A stretch of DNA of 11,143 nt from an archaeon (GTDB taxonomy: Archaea > Thermoproteota > Nitrososphaeria_A > Caldarchaeales > Wolframiiraptoraceae): NCBI GenBank assembly GCA_029258815.1, contig JAPDJZ010000077.1, forward strand, positions 1 to 11,143, in the 5' to 3' direction. This document shows, one piece after another, positions 5,367-11,143 of this stretch; within the stretch, counting starts at the first letter, position 1; the number at the start of each line of letters is the position of its first letter. A program made the translations under genes and the position numbers. Under the pieces are notes generated by a model. That model saw nothing but the letters and a program-made list of their open reading frames with translations. It was not told where the DNA came from and ran no database searches.

Positions 5367-6044
5367 CTAGAGCAGGCCGACCGCGACTATGCTCCTGACT
5401 ACGTCGGCCACGTCCTCGGCCTTATCGGATGCAGCCTCGATGTTCTCGACGGCCTCCTTAACTATCAGGACCCTGCTCAGCTTCTCCGCGGAGTCCCCCC
5501 ACTCCAGGATCTTCGCGATGAGCTCGTGGCGGAACTCATCTATCTCCTCCTCCTTCCGCTCAACTAGGTCGGCCAGCTTCAGGGTCTCCTTAGACCCGCC
5601 TATCAAGGCGTCTAGGGTTTCCCCAAGCTTCGAGACTATCTCCTCGAGGAGCTTCGCGAGCTCGACGAGCCCTTTCTTCACCTCGTCCGGGGCTTCGCGG
5701 GGGTCGGAGTAGAGCAGCTTCCGGGAAGCCGACTTCAGGTTGGCTGCTATATCGTCCATGCTTAGGACGAGCCTGATTATGTCCTCGCGGTCGAGGGGGT
5801 GGAACGGGCCCTTAGAAACTTCCGAGATTATCTTCTCCTTCTCGTCGTCCGCCTCGCGCTCAAGCCTGAATATCTCCTCGTAGCATCTCGAAGCATCCTC
5901 CAAGCTTTCGCTAGCGTAGAGCGAGATGTATTCCCGGAATTTCCTCGCGAGCTCCATCACCTTATTGAAGTGGAGCTTCGAGAGCTTGAGAACCTCCTTC
6001 TGCTTCTTCCGCCCTATCCAGATCGATGGATGGCCTCTAAACAG
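5367..6044 (-). CDS. DUF47 / PhoU-like phosphate transport regulator
   Basis: A PhoU-like all-helical protein of about 225 residues (DUF47, TIGR00153 type) that usually accompanies PiT phosphate permeases and is thought to control them. Signs are long amphipathic helices with E/K-rich heptads, FRLEREADDEKEKIISEV, FHPLDREDIIRLVLSMDDIAANLKSA, and a C-terminal E(A)NIEAASDKAEDVADVVRSI. The first ATG/GTG (5957/5960) gives a protein lacking the usual first helix and has no ribosome binding site. Upstream in frame the sequence continues FRGHPSIWIGRKKQKEVLKL and SKLHFNKV, which looks like the normal DUF47 N-terminus. The first possible start after the upstream TAG is CTG at 6042-6044, six bases after a strong GAGGTGG (6051-6057). 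I therefore extend the gene to a CTG start. The PiT gene lies 44 bases upstream on the same strand, so the two form an operon. Confidence 0.83.
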   Translation of the reverse strand: MFRGHPSIWIGRKKQKEVLKLSKLHFNKVMELARKFREYISLYASESLEDASRCYEEIFRLEREADDEKEKIISEVSKGPFHPLDREDIIRLVLSMDDIAANLKSASRKLLYSDPREAPDEVKKGLVELAKLLEEIVSKLGETLDALIGGSKETLKLADLVERKEEEIDEFRHELIAKILEWGDSAEKLSRVLIVKEAVENIEAASDKAEDVADVVRSIVAVGLL

Positions 6045-6050
6045 CTAAAA

Positions 6051-6057
6051 CCACCTC
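6051..6057 (-). promoter_or_regulatory. Ribosome binding site that places the DUF47 start at CTG 6044
   Basis: On the minus strand GAGGTGG is followed by TTTTAG and then CTG TTT AGA GGC. No other start codon in the DUF47 frame lies within normal reach of it. The nearby ATG (6064-6066) opens a six-codon frame that stops at TAG 6047-6049. The motif is one of the best matches to the anti-Shine-Dalgarno sequence in the window, which supports a real start just after it. Confidence 0.6.
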
Positions 6058-6088
6058 GCGCTCATCGATAATCTCCGGGTGAGATGAT

Positions 6089-7126
6089 TTAAATTTTCGG
6101 TTTGAGTATTGGGCCGGTGGCCGGAACTAGGATCGAGTAGAGGATGTAGCTCGCGATCGCCGTTATCGTTATGGAGCCTACCCAAGCCATGAAGAGCTTG
6201 ATTAGGGTCGCCTTATTCACTCCTGCCGATCTATACATGGCGAGGCCGACCCCGACGACCGACCCGACCCCCGCGAGGGAGGTGGAGATCGGGATGCCGT
6301 AGCCTATCAACATGTAGGGTATCGTCGTGAACATGTGAACCACGAAGGCGTTCGCGAGCTCCGCCGCGAACCCGGAGACTGGATCCAGCCTCGTGATCTT
6401 AAATGCCACGGTTCCTATCACCCTCGCCCCGAGGAGGAGCCCTCCCACGGCTACCCCGGCGCTCCCTATAACTGCTAGAAGGAACATCACGCTCGGCTCC
6501 GGCATCCCCCCGAAGACCAGCTCGCTAACGGTAACGTAGACCCCGGTGGCGTTCGCGATATCGTTCGCCCCGAAGGCGTAGGCGGAGTAGCAGAGGGCTA
6601 CGATGAGAAGAATCGGCATAACCCTCGTCGCGAAGGAGTTATTCTCCCTAAGCATCCTAATTATCAGCTTATAGACCGAGTATGCGAGGATTAGGGCGAG
6701 GAGAGGCGACGATACCCAGCTCGCGATGACCTTAGCCATTAGACCCCAATTCACCCTACCGAATCCGTAGGCGGCTAGGCCGTAGCCTAGAACCGCCCCG
6801 ATGACCGAGTGGGTTACCGAGATTTCGAGGCCCCTGTAGTTGCAGAACATTATCCACGCGAAGGCCGTGGCGATGACGACTAGGACCCCGAGGAGGTCTA
6901 TCGCCGGGACGATCCCCTTCCCGATGGTTTTCATGACCATGTATCCCTGAGTTAACGCTCCAACGCTCGTGAAGATCGCGAAGAGGATGACGGCCCTGCG
7001 AACCGAGATTACCCGAGCGCCCACCGAGGTATCGCAGGGGGTCGCGGCGTCGTTTCCACCCAAAGCTACGGCCATTAGGAAGGTTAGGAAGAAACCCGTC
7101 CCGACGGCGACGCCGACCAGATCCAA
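6089..7126 (-). CDS. pitA: PiT family inorganic phosphate permease
   Basis: A 345-residue membrane protein of the PiT (PHO4, PF01384) family, importing phosphate with a cation. The two family repeats are both present: GGNDAATPCDTSVGARVIS (23-41) in the N-terminal half and AFGANDIANATGVYV (184-198) in the C-terminal half. ISVTHSVIGAVLGYG (102-116) and ISTSLAGVGSVVGVG (280-294) are the matching internal repeats. Roughly ten hydrophobic segments span the protein. The loop between halves is short (about residues 152-168, IIRMLRENNSFATRV), as in archaeal forms. The start is TTG 7126; the upstream frame closes at TAG, so no ATG is available except internal M18, which would cut into the first motif's helix. 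Downstream is its DUF47 partner. The first repeat has Ala-Thr-Pro where Ala-Asn or Ser-Asn is usual. Family assignment is firm; the cation (H+ or Na+) is not determined. Confidence 0.94.
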   Translation of the reverse strand: MDLVGVAVGTGFFLTFLMAVALGGNDAATPCDTSVGARVISVRRAVILFAIFTSVGALTQGYMVMKTIGKGIVPAIDLLGVLVVIATAFAWIMFCNYRGLEISVTHSVIGAVLGYGLAAYGFGRVNWGLMAKVIASWVSSPLLALILAYSVYKLIIRMLRENNSFATRVMPILLIVALCYSAYAFGANDIANATGVYVTVSELVFGGMPEPSVMFLLAVIGSAGVAVGGLLLGARVIGTVAFKITRLDPVSGFAAELANAFVVHMFTTIPYMLIGYGIPISTSLAGVGSVVGVGLAMYRSAGVNKATLIKLFMAWVGSITITAIASYILYSILVPATGPILKPKI

Positions 7127-7285
7127 GACTCCGAGCGGAGGCTATCGCTCGCTTGATAAATATGGTTCCTATATAATCTATGATGCTCCCAATAAACTAT
7201 CGAGGAGAATCTCTCGACATCCGCTGCGTGTTCCTCCCGGGGGGAGGGTGATGAGCGTTATCTGGAGAGTCTTGGCCATCGCATC
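7127..7285 (-). promoter_or_regulatory. tmcA-pit spacer: terminator candidates and pit promoter
   Basis: On the minus strand TTATATAG (7171-7178) and ATATTTATC (7156-7164) are TATA-like and predict starts near 7149 and 7133, suggesting that pit has its own promoter. CTCCG-AG-CGGAG (7129-7140) is an inverted repeat touching the pit start. Further from pit, CCTCCC-GGG-GGGAGG (7233-7247) is a perfect G+C-rich inverted repeat 39 bases past the tmcA stop, and CGAGGAGA-AT-CTCTCG (7201-7216) is an imperfect one. These could stop tmcA transcripts or bind a regulator. I see no gene here. Confidence 0.45.
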
Positions 7286-9571
7286 CTAGAGATAGTGTTC
7301 GGCGAGCTTTACGACCGTCTCCCTCATTAAGGCGATCAGGTTTTCGGGCTTATCCCTCAGGAGCTTGGCCGCCTGATCCCAAGCCCTCCCCTGAAGAGTC
7401 TTCACGATAAGGAGCTTCTCCGCCTTCTCGCTCAACCCGATCCTCTTCCTCCCACTCGATAGAAAATGAGCTTCGACGAGGCATTTTATCGAGTCGGATG
7501 CGCCCTCGTAGGTTACGTACTCCTTTAGATACGATTCCAGTCTCATTCTCTGAGATCCCCTGAAGTATGGCCTCGCCTTGTACGCTCCGGGCGCGTCCGA
7601 GAGCAGAAGCCAAGCCGTCTCCATGTCCATGTTGAAGTATGGGTCTGAGAGCCCGCTTATCAGCCTAAGCCTGAACTCTCGGCCGATCTCCTCGACGAAT
7701 CTCTCAGCCTTCTCGGTAAGCGGCCTAACGACTATGACGCTGAACTCCCCGGAGACCTTATTCCTCATGGGGCCTACGGCGAGCGGGTGGAAGCCGTTCC
7801 TGAACCAGAATCTTAGAAGCTTGGGGCTTGCGCCGAATCCAGCTCCAACCCAGTCTAGCTTATTCTCCTCGGCTTCCTCGCAGAGCTTCTGGAGGGCGTA
7901 TGAGCCGAACCCCCTACCCCAGATCGAGGGGTGGACGGCTATCCTAACGACCCTCACCCCCCTCAGCCTCCCGAACCCCTTTAGATGCGGATAATATCGG
8001 GCGATCACGGATGGGATCATGTGGCCCTTCGGAAGGGTTTCGATTATGTCTAGAAGCTCGTCCGTTAGGAATCCCTCTAAGCAGAGGTGGAGGGCCGAGA
8101 GTATCTTACCGCTCGGGGAGATTATCGCTCTGATCGAGTGGTGGGGGGCGTCGGCTAGTAGGGCTACGTCGTTTGGCCTATTCCTATAATGGGTTAGGAC
8201 GTAGAGGCCGATGAGCTGCCTCAGGAGATCCTCGCGCGAGGTGAAGAGCTCGTCTCGATCCAGCTCGAGGTACTCGCAGTCCTCCGGCCTAAGCCTGAGC
8301 TCCCGCTCATCTAGGCTTGCGGGCTCGGAGTCTAGGAGGAGTATATCGTATAGCCATGATTCGACCGGGTCGCCGTAAGAGTATCTTATTGGCTCGATCA
8401 TCTCGAACTCCACTAGATCGTGCTTGAAGTCTCTCTTCAACCTCCCGAGAAACCTTACGAGGAATCCTCTCCCAGCGCCCTCATACCCGTGGATGGTCGA
8501 GGAGTATACGGCTCTCGGGAAGCGCTTCTTCAACCCCAGAAGTATTGGAACGGGTATTCCGGCCGCCTCATCGACGAACGCTATGTCGGCGCTCGCGTTT
8601 AGAGCTGGCATGGGTCTCCTGTAGAACATGCGGGCGAGCCTGCTCCTAAGCTCGACGACTACCCCGCCCCTCTCAAGTAGATCGTAGTCCATCCCAAGCC
8701 TATCCAACCCCTTCGAAGCGTACTCGAAGACCATCTTAACGTTCCCGGGCTCGGGGGAGGTTACGAGAATATCCCTAAACCTTCTCCTCAGCTTTCTCCC
8801 GGCGATTAGGCACGCCGCCGCGAGGCCGAGCGCAGCCGACTTCCCCCTACCCCTATTCGCCTTAAGGACGAGAGCCCACCTTCTCTTCGAGACCAGATAT
8901 TCGAGGAGCTTGAGAGCCAGCACCTGCTCGTCGGTTACGCACAGCTTGTAGATCTCTCTGGGGAAGAGCATTCCATAGGATTCGCTTACCCCCTTCGGCG
9001 GGGGTGGAGGGGGCAAGCCTCCCACGACGGCGCCTTCATCCGGATCCAGGTATACCACGCCCACCCTGCCTATCGTCTTAGCGAACATCCTCTCCTCGAA
9101 CCTCTTCGCTACGCCCTCGGATTCGAAGGGCGGCGTCGAGCACTTTCGATGGAAGTCGGTTAGCCATTTATCGAGCTCGCGGCGCGATGGCCCGATCATC
9201 ACTATCGGCCCTCCTCCGCGGACCAGCTCGACCAGCATCCCGAGGTCGTTCGGCCTCATCTGGTAGTTCACGTCCATTATTAGGGCGTCCCAAGTCGTTC
9301 CCAGAAGCTCCTCGGCGTCATCGTATCTCTTCTCGCTCACCTCGATGCCGGCATCCCTAAGCTCTCCGAGAATCCGCTTCGCGGTGTCGTCGTCCGGCTC
9401 GCGGTATGCTAGGAGGATCGACGGGTTTCTCCTCGTTCTCGCGACGTGCATCATTACGTCTTTTAAGACCCCCTGACCTATGTATGAGCGCGCTAGGTAG
9501 ATGAGTATCCTATAGCCTAGGCGGGAGGCGCCTTCGAGCTGGTCTCTCACCTCGGGAAGCGTCTCAAGCAT
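7286..9571 (-). CDS. tmcA: RNA cytidine acetyltransferase TmcA (NAT10/Kre33 family)
   Basis: A 761-residue ATP-dependent enzyme that makes N4-acetylcytidine from acetyl-CoA. Bacterial TmcA acts on the wobble base of elongator tRNA-Met; archaeal and eukaryotic relatives also modify rRNA. Domains in order: DUF1726-like N-terminal domain (about 20-185), six-proline linker (187-192), RecA-like helicase domain with Walker A ANRGRGKSA (238-246) and Walker B IAFVDEAAGIP (330-340), GNAT acetyltransferase domain with acetyl-CoA loop IAVHPSIWGRGFGSYAL (544-560), and a C-terminal tRNA-binding domain (about 620-760; GLSDPYFNMDMETAW, RGSQRMRLESY). All key motifs are intact and the length is normal. ATG 9571 lacks a ribosome binding site; a TTAATATC box near 9606-9613 predicts a leader of roughly 14 bases. 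The gene heads the minus-strand run tmcA-pit-DUF47 but probably does not share a transcript with pit. The identification is very secure. Confidence 0.96.
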   Translation of the reverse strand: MLETLPEVRDQLEGASRLGYRILIYLARSYIGQGVLKDVMMHVARTRRNPSILLAYREPDDDTAKRILGELRDAGIEVSEKRYDDAEELLGTTWDALIMDVNYQMRPNDLGMLVELVRGGGPIVMIGPSRRELDKWLTDFHRKCSTPPFESEGVAKRFEERMFAKTIGRVGVVYLDPDEGAVVGGLPPPPPPKGVSESYGMLFPREIYKLCVTDEQVLALKLLEYLVSKRRWALVLKANRGRGKSAALGLAAACLIAGRKLRRRFRDILVTSPEPGNVKMVFEYASKGLDRLGMDYDLLERGGVVVELRSRLARMFYRRPMPALNASADIAFVDEAAGIPVPILLGLKKRFPRAVYSSTIHGYEGAGRGFLVRFLGRLKRDFKHDLVEFEMIEPIRYSYGDPVESWLYDILLLDSEPASLDERELRLRPEDCEYLELDRDELFTSREDLLRQLIGLYVLTHYRNRPNDVALLADAPHHSIRAIISPSGKILSALHLCLEGFLTDELLDIIETLPKGHMIPSVIARYYPHLKGFGRLRGVRVVRIAVHPSIWGRGFGSYALQKLCEEAEENKLDWVGAGFGASPKLLRFWFRNGFHPLAVGPMRNKVSGEFSVIVVRPLTEKAERFVEEIGREFRLRLISGLSDPYFNMDMETAWLLLSDAPGAYKARPYFRGSQRMRLESYLKEYVTYEGASDSIKCLVEAHFLSSGRKRIGLSEKAEKLLIVKTLQGRAWDQAAKLLRDKPENLIALMRETVVKLAEHYL

Positions 9572-9687
9572 TTTTCGGAGCCTGCTTAATGTTCGGCATG
9601 CTCAGGATATTAACCTAAGGGCCTTTCGAGCCTCCGGCCTCGAGATATGCTGATAAGGATGCGATCTCTCTTATTGGCTCGGAGCCT
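9572..9687. promoter_or_regulatory. Divergent promoter region between tmcA and the potassium channel gene
   Basis: The minus strand carries TTAATATC (9606-9613), suited to tmcA. The plus strand has weak TATA-like elements GATAAG (9652-9657) and CTTATTG (9670-9676). Between them lies an 18-bp inverted repeat TCGAG-N8-CTCGA (9626-9643), with CC and GG inside the spacer that extend the pairing, so it could be an operator for one or both genes. GGAG at 9681-9684 is three bases before ATG 9688 and nine before ATG 9694. Confidence 0.4.
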
Positions 9688-10680
9688 ATGTCGATGGAGC
9701 GTACTCTAAGGACCCTTTGGATAGTCGTCGGGGTTCTGCTCCTTCTAGTCGCCGTAGGAACGGTATCGTTTCACCTTCTCGAGGGATTGGACTTCTTCGA
9801 CTCCCTATACCTGACGGTTACAATCCTCTCGACGGTCGGGTTCGGCGACATCGTCCCCGAGACCGCTTTGGGGAAGGTCATTTACATGGGCTTGGTCTTA
9901 ACCGGGGTCGGGGTCTTCGGATACGCGGTATCCTCGATCGCCAGCATAATGGCTGAGAGAAGCATTTTCAAGCTCGCTAGGGGCTTCTTCTTCCTTGGGG
10001 GTGAGGGTAGGCTGAGGAACCACGTGATAGTCGTCGGCTGGAACGAGCTATCGAAAGCCGTTTGCAGCGAGCTTAAGGTGAACGGGTATAACGTGGTCTT
10101 GGTGGTCGAGAGGGATGAGGATGCTAGAGATGCCTCGAAGGCCGGCTACGACGCTCTCGTCGGATCGCCGCTGGAGGAGGCCACGTATAGGCACGTCGGG
10201 GTCGAGGATGCTAGAGCCGTTGTCCTAACCGAGGATGACCCTAGCAAGAACCTCATGGCGATCCTTAGGATAAGGGAGATTAATAGGAGGGCGAGGATCG
10301 TCGTCGCCTGCGGCGACGATCTGATGAAGAGTCTGTTCTATAGGGCTGGAGCGGATAGGGTCGTTAACCTAGCGGAGGTCAGCGGTAGGATTCTCGCGAG
10401 CTTCGTCTTCGAGCCTTTAGTCGCGGAGCTCATCGAGGATCTATCCGAGGCCGAGACGGGGCTCGACGCGGAGCAGGTGGTCTTTCAAGCCGGTAGAAGC
10501 GTAACCCTGCGGGAGCTGAAGGAGAAGGGGTTGAAGAGCGTCGTATTCGCCATCGCGAGAGGCTCTGAGAGATATTACTATCCATCGGATAACTTCGAGG
10601 TAAAGCCCGGCGACGTGCTTATACTCATGGGATTGAGAGAAGATCTAGACCACGATGTCGCGATCTTAAGCAGAGTTTGA
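9688..10680 (+). CDS. Two-helix potassium channel with C-terminal RCK (TrkA-N/TrkA-C) domains, MthK-like
   Basis: A 330-residue membrane protein that should form a tetrameric K+ pore gated by a cytoplasmic RCK ring. TM1 is about 9-30, the pore helix and selectivity filter TVGFGD are at 49-54, and TM2 is about 63-88. The RCK N-domain (112-225) starts HVIVVGWNELSKAV, with GWNE resembling MthK's GWSEST instead of a nucleotide-binding GxGxxG. The C-domain (about 255-325) ends FEVKPGDVLILMG. By memory-based alignment with MthK, the calcium ligand D184 region is kept as TEDDPS (181-186), while the paired glutamates near 210-212 become ACGDD (207-211), so ligand preference may differ. Start: ATG 9688 or 9694; GGAG at 9681-9684 is better spaced for 9694, which removes only two residues. 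The gene is divergent from tmcA and 50 bases before the ferredoxin gene. Confidence 0.92.
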   Translation: MSMERTLRTLWIVVGVLLLLVAVGTVSFHLLEGLDFFDSLYLTVTILSTVGFGDIVPETALGKVIYMGLVLTGVGVFGYAVSSIASIMAERSIFKLARGFFFLGGEGRLRNHVIVVGWNELSKAVCSELKVNGYNVVLVVERDEDARDASKAGYDALVGSPLEEATYRHVGVEDARAVVLTEDDPSKNLMAILRIREINRRARIVVACGDDLMKSLFYRAGADRVVNLAEVSGRILASFVFEPLVAELIEDLSEAETGLDAEQVVFQAGRSVTLRELKEKGLKSVVFAIARGSERYYYPSDNFEVKPGDVLILMGLREDLDHDVAILSRV

Positions 10681-10730
10681 GTTTATGTTTTTAAGGCTGG
10701 AGCCACCTAGATTGATGAGGTGCGTTCTTT
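10681..10730 (+). promoter_or_regulatory. Promoter and ribosome binding site of the ferredoxin-like gene
   Basis: TTTATG (10682-10687) and TTTTTAAG (10688-10695) are TATA-like and predict starts near 10711-10718; the five-T run may also end the channel transcript. GAGGTG (10717-10722) lies eight bases before TTG 10731 and decides that start. No ATG is available in this frame near the family N-terminus. Confidence 0.5.
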
Positions 10731-11138
10731 TTGGCTAAGAGACTTGCTATACTCGATGCGAATAGATGCGTTGGATGCCAGCTCTGCATGCTCGCGTGCT
10801 CGGAGAGGCTTGGATTCGCAGGATTAAACAAATCCGCGATAAGGGTTGTAAGCACCGGAGGGGTTGAGAGAGGGTTCACGATAATCGTCTGTAGAGCGTG
10901 CTCGGATCCGCCCTGTGCTCGAGCCTGCCCGGAGGACGCTCTCCGGATTCGGGAGGGGGGCGGAGTCATCTTGATCCCGGATAGGTGTAATGGGTGCGGA
11001 CACTGCGTCGAGGCATGCGATCTGGGGGCGATTAGGTTGGATGAGGAGACCCAGAAGCCGATAGTCTGCGTATATTGCGGGTACTGCGCCGACTTCTGCC
11101 CCCACGGGGTCATAGCCTTGCAGGAGGTGGGGCGATAG
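10731..11138 (+). CDS. Four-cluster [4Fe-4S] ferredoxin-like electron-transfer subunit
   Basis: A 135-residue iron-sulfur protein of the HycB/CooF/DmsB-like group. Sixteen cysteines form four motifs: CVGCQLCMLAC (13-23), CRACSDPPCARAC (54-66), CNGCGHCVEAC (86-96) and CVYCGYCADFC (113-123). The second motif has the C-x2-C-x4-C-x3-C spacing of this group; the others are C-x2-C-x2-C-x3-C. Four [4Fe-4S] clusters are therefore expected, forming a wire between a catalytic subunit and another redox partner. There is no signal peptide, so it acts in the cytoplasm. The start is TTG 10731, with GAGGTG eight bases upstream. The next gene begins one base after the TAG, which implies translational coupling with the partner. 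Subunits of this size often pair with aldehyde ferredoxin oxidoreductase-type tungsten enzymes in archaea, but hydrogenase, CO dehydrogenase or other partners are possible. Family level is firm, partner inferred. Confidence 0.9.
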   Translation: MAKRLAILDANRCVGCQLCMLACSERLGFAGLNKSAIRVVSTGGVERGFTIIVCRACSDPPCARACPEDALRIREGGGVILIPDRCNGCGHCVEACDLGAIRLDEETQKPIVCVYCGYCADFCPHGVIALQEVGR

Positions 11139-11139
11139 G

Positions 11140-11143
11140 ATGG
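11140..11143 (+). CDS. Start of the next gene, cut by the window end
   Basis: ATG at 11140-11142 lies one base after the ferredoxin stop TAG (11136-11138) and nine bases after GGAGGTGG (11123-11130), an excellent ribosome binding site inside the ferredoxin gene's last codons. Only the first codon and one base of the second (G) are present, so no product can be read. Position and coupling suggest the catalytic partner of the iron-sulfur subunit. Confidence 0.5.

Noticed and set aside
7248..7310. Possible C/D box guide RNA starting with GTGATGA.
   Set aside because: No CTGA D box follows at the usual distance. The same applies to GTGATGA on the minus strand near 1579-1585.
10691..11113. Minus-strand open frames opposite the ferredoxin gene.
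   Set aside because: The plus strand has four perfect iron-sulfur motifs, a ribosome binding site and a coupled next gene; the antisense frames have none of these.
1..11143. CRISPR arrays, tRNA or rRNA genes, insertion sequences, toxin-antitoxin pairs or other mobile or defence modules.
   Set aside because: No spaced direct repeats, cloverleaf, rRNA-like stretch, terminal inverted repeats or recombinase motifs were visible. The window is ordinary core genome with some unusual arrangements.

Overview
The window is typical of an archaeon of the TACK (Thermoproteota-like) side, probably a thermophile. The evidence is the archaeal forms of ribosomal proteins uS17 and uL14, ribosomal protein eS25 (absent from Euryarchaeota), a DUF2258 protein, the archaeal wyosine enzyme Taw2, a TmcA RNA acetyltransferase, a two-domain protein disulfide oxidoreductase, and AT-rich TATA boxes set in G+C-rich coding DNA. 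Leaderless starts, GAGGTG ribosome binding sites and several TTG starts fit the same picture. I cannot name an order or genus. No rRNA, tRNA, CRISPR array, insertion sequence or integration site is visible. Coding density is very high; the longest gene-free stretch is about 160 bases.

Layout. (1) 1-58: the last 18 codons of a plus-strand gene. (2) 169-1568, minus: an L-fucose/L-arabinose isomerase family gene broken by a one-base frameshift at a run of six C/G. (3) 1732-2536, plus: rps17 and rpl14, cut off from the rest of the ribosomal-protein operon. (4) 2533-3390, minus: taw2, whose stop codon overlaps the rpl14 stop in one CTAG. (5) 3469-3828, plus: rps25e. (6) 3832-4938, minus: protein disulfide oxidoreductase followed by a cyclophilin-like protein. 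(7) 4973-5356, plus: a DUF2258 protein that appears leaderless and shares a 34-bp promoter region with the oxidoreductase. (8) 5367-9571, minus: tmcA, a PiT phosphate permease and its DUF47/PhoU-like partner. (9) 9688-10680, plus: a two-helix RCK-gated potassium channel. (10) 10731-11138, plus: a four-cluster ferredoxin-like electron-transfer subunit. (11) From 11140: the first codon of the next gene.

How the genes fit together. Five genes concern translation: uS17, uL14, eS25, Taw2 (tRNA-Phe position 37) and TmcA (N4-acetylcytidine in RNA). PiT and DUF47 form a standard phosphate uptake and regulation pair. The channel adds potassium handling, and the final ferredoxin subunit begins a redox operon that runs out of the window. 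Genes mostly alternate in strand. Convergent ends meet with -4, +3 and +10 bases between stop codons, and divergent starts share short promoter regions. I see no clear new defence or mobile system. The best targets for follow-up are the frameshifted isomerase, the crossed leaderless divergent promoters at 4936-4975, a CTG start for the DUF47 gene, and the split ribosomal operon.
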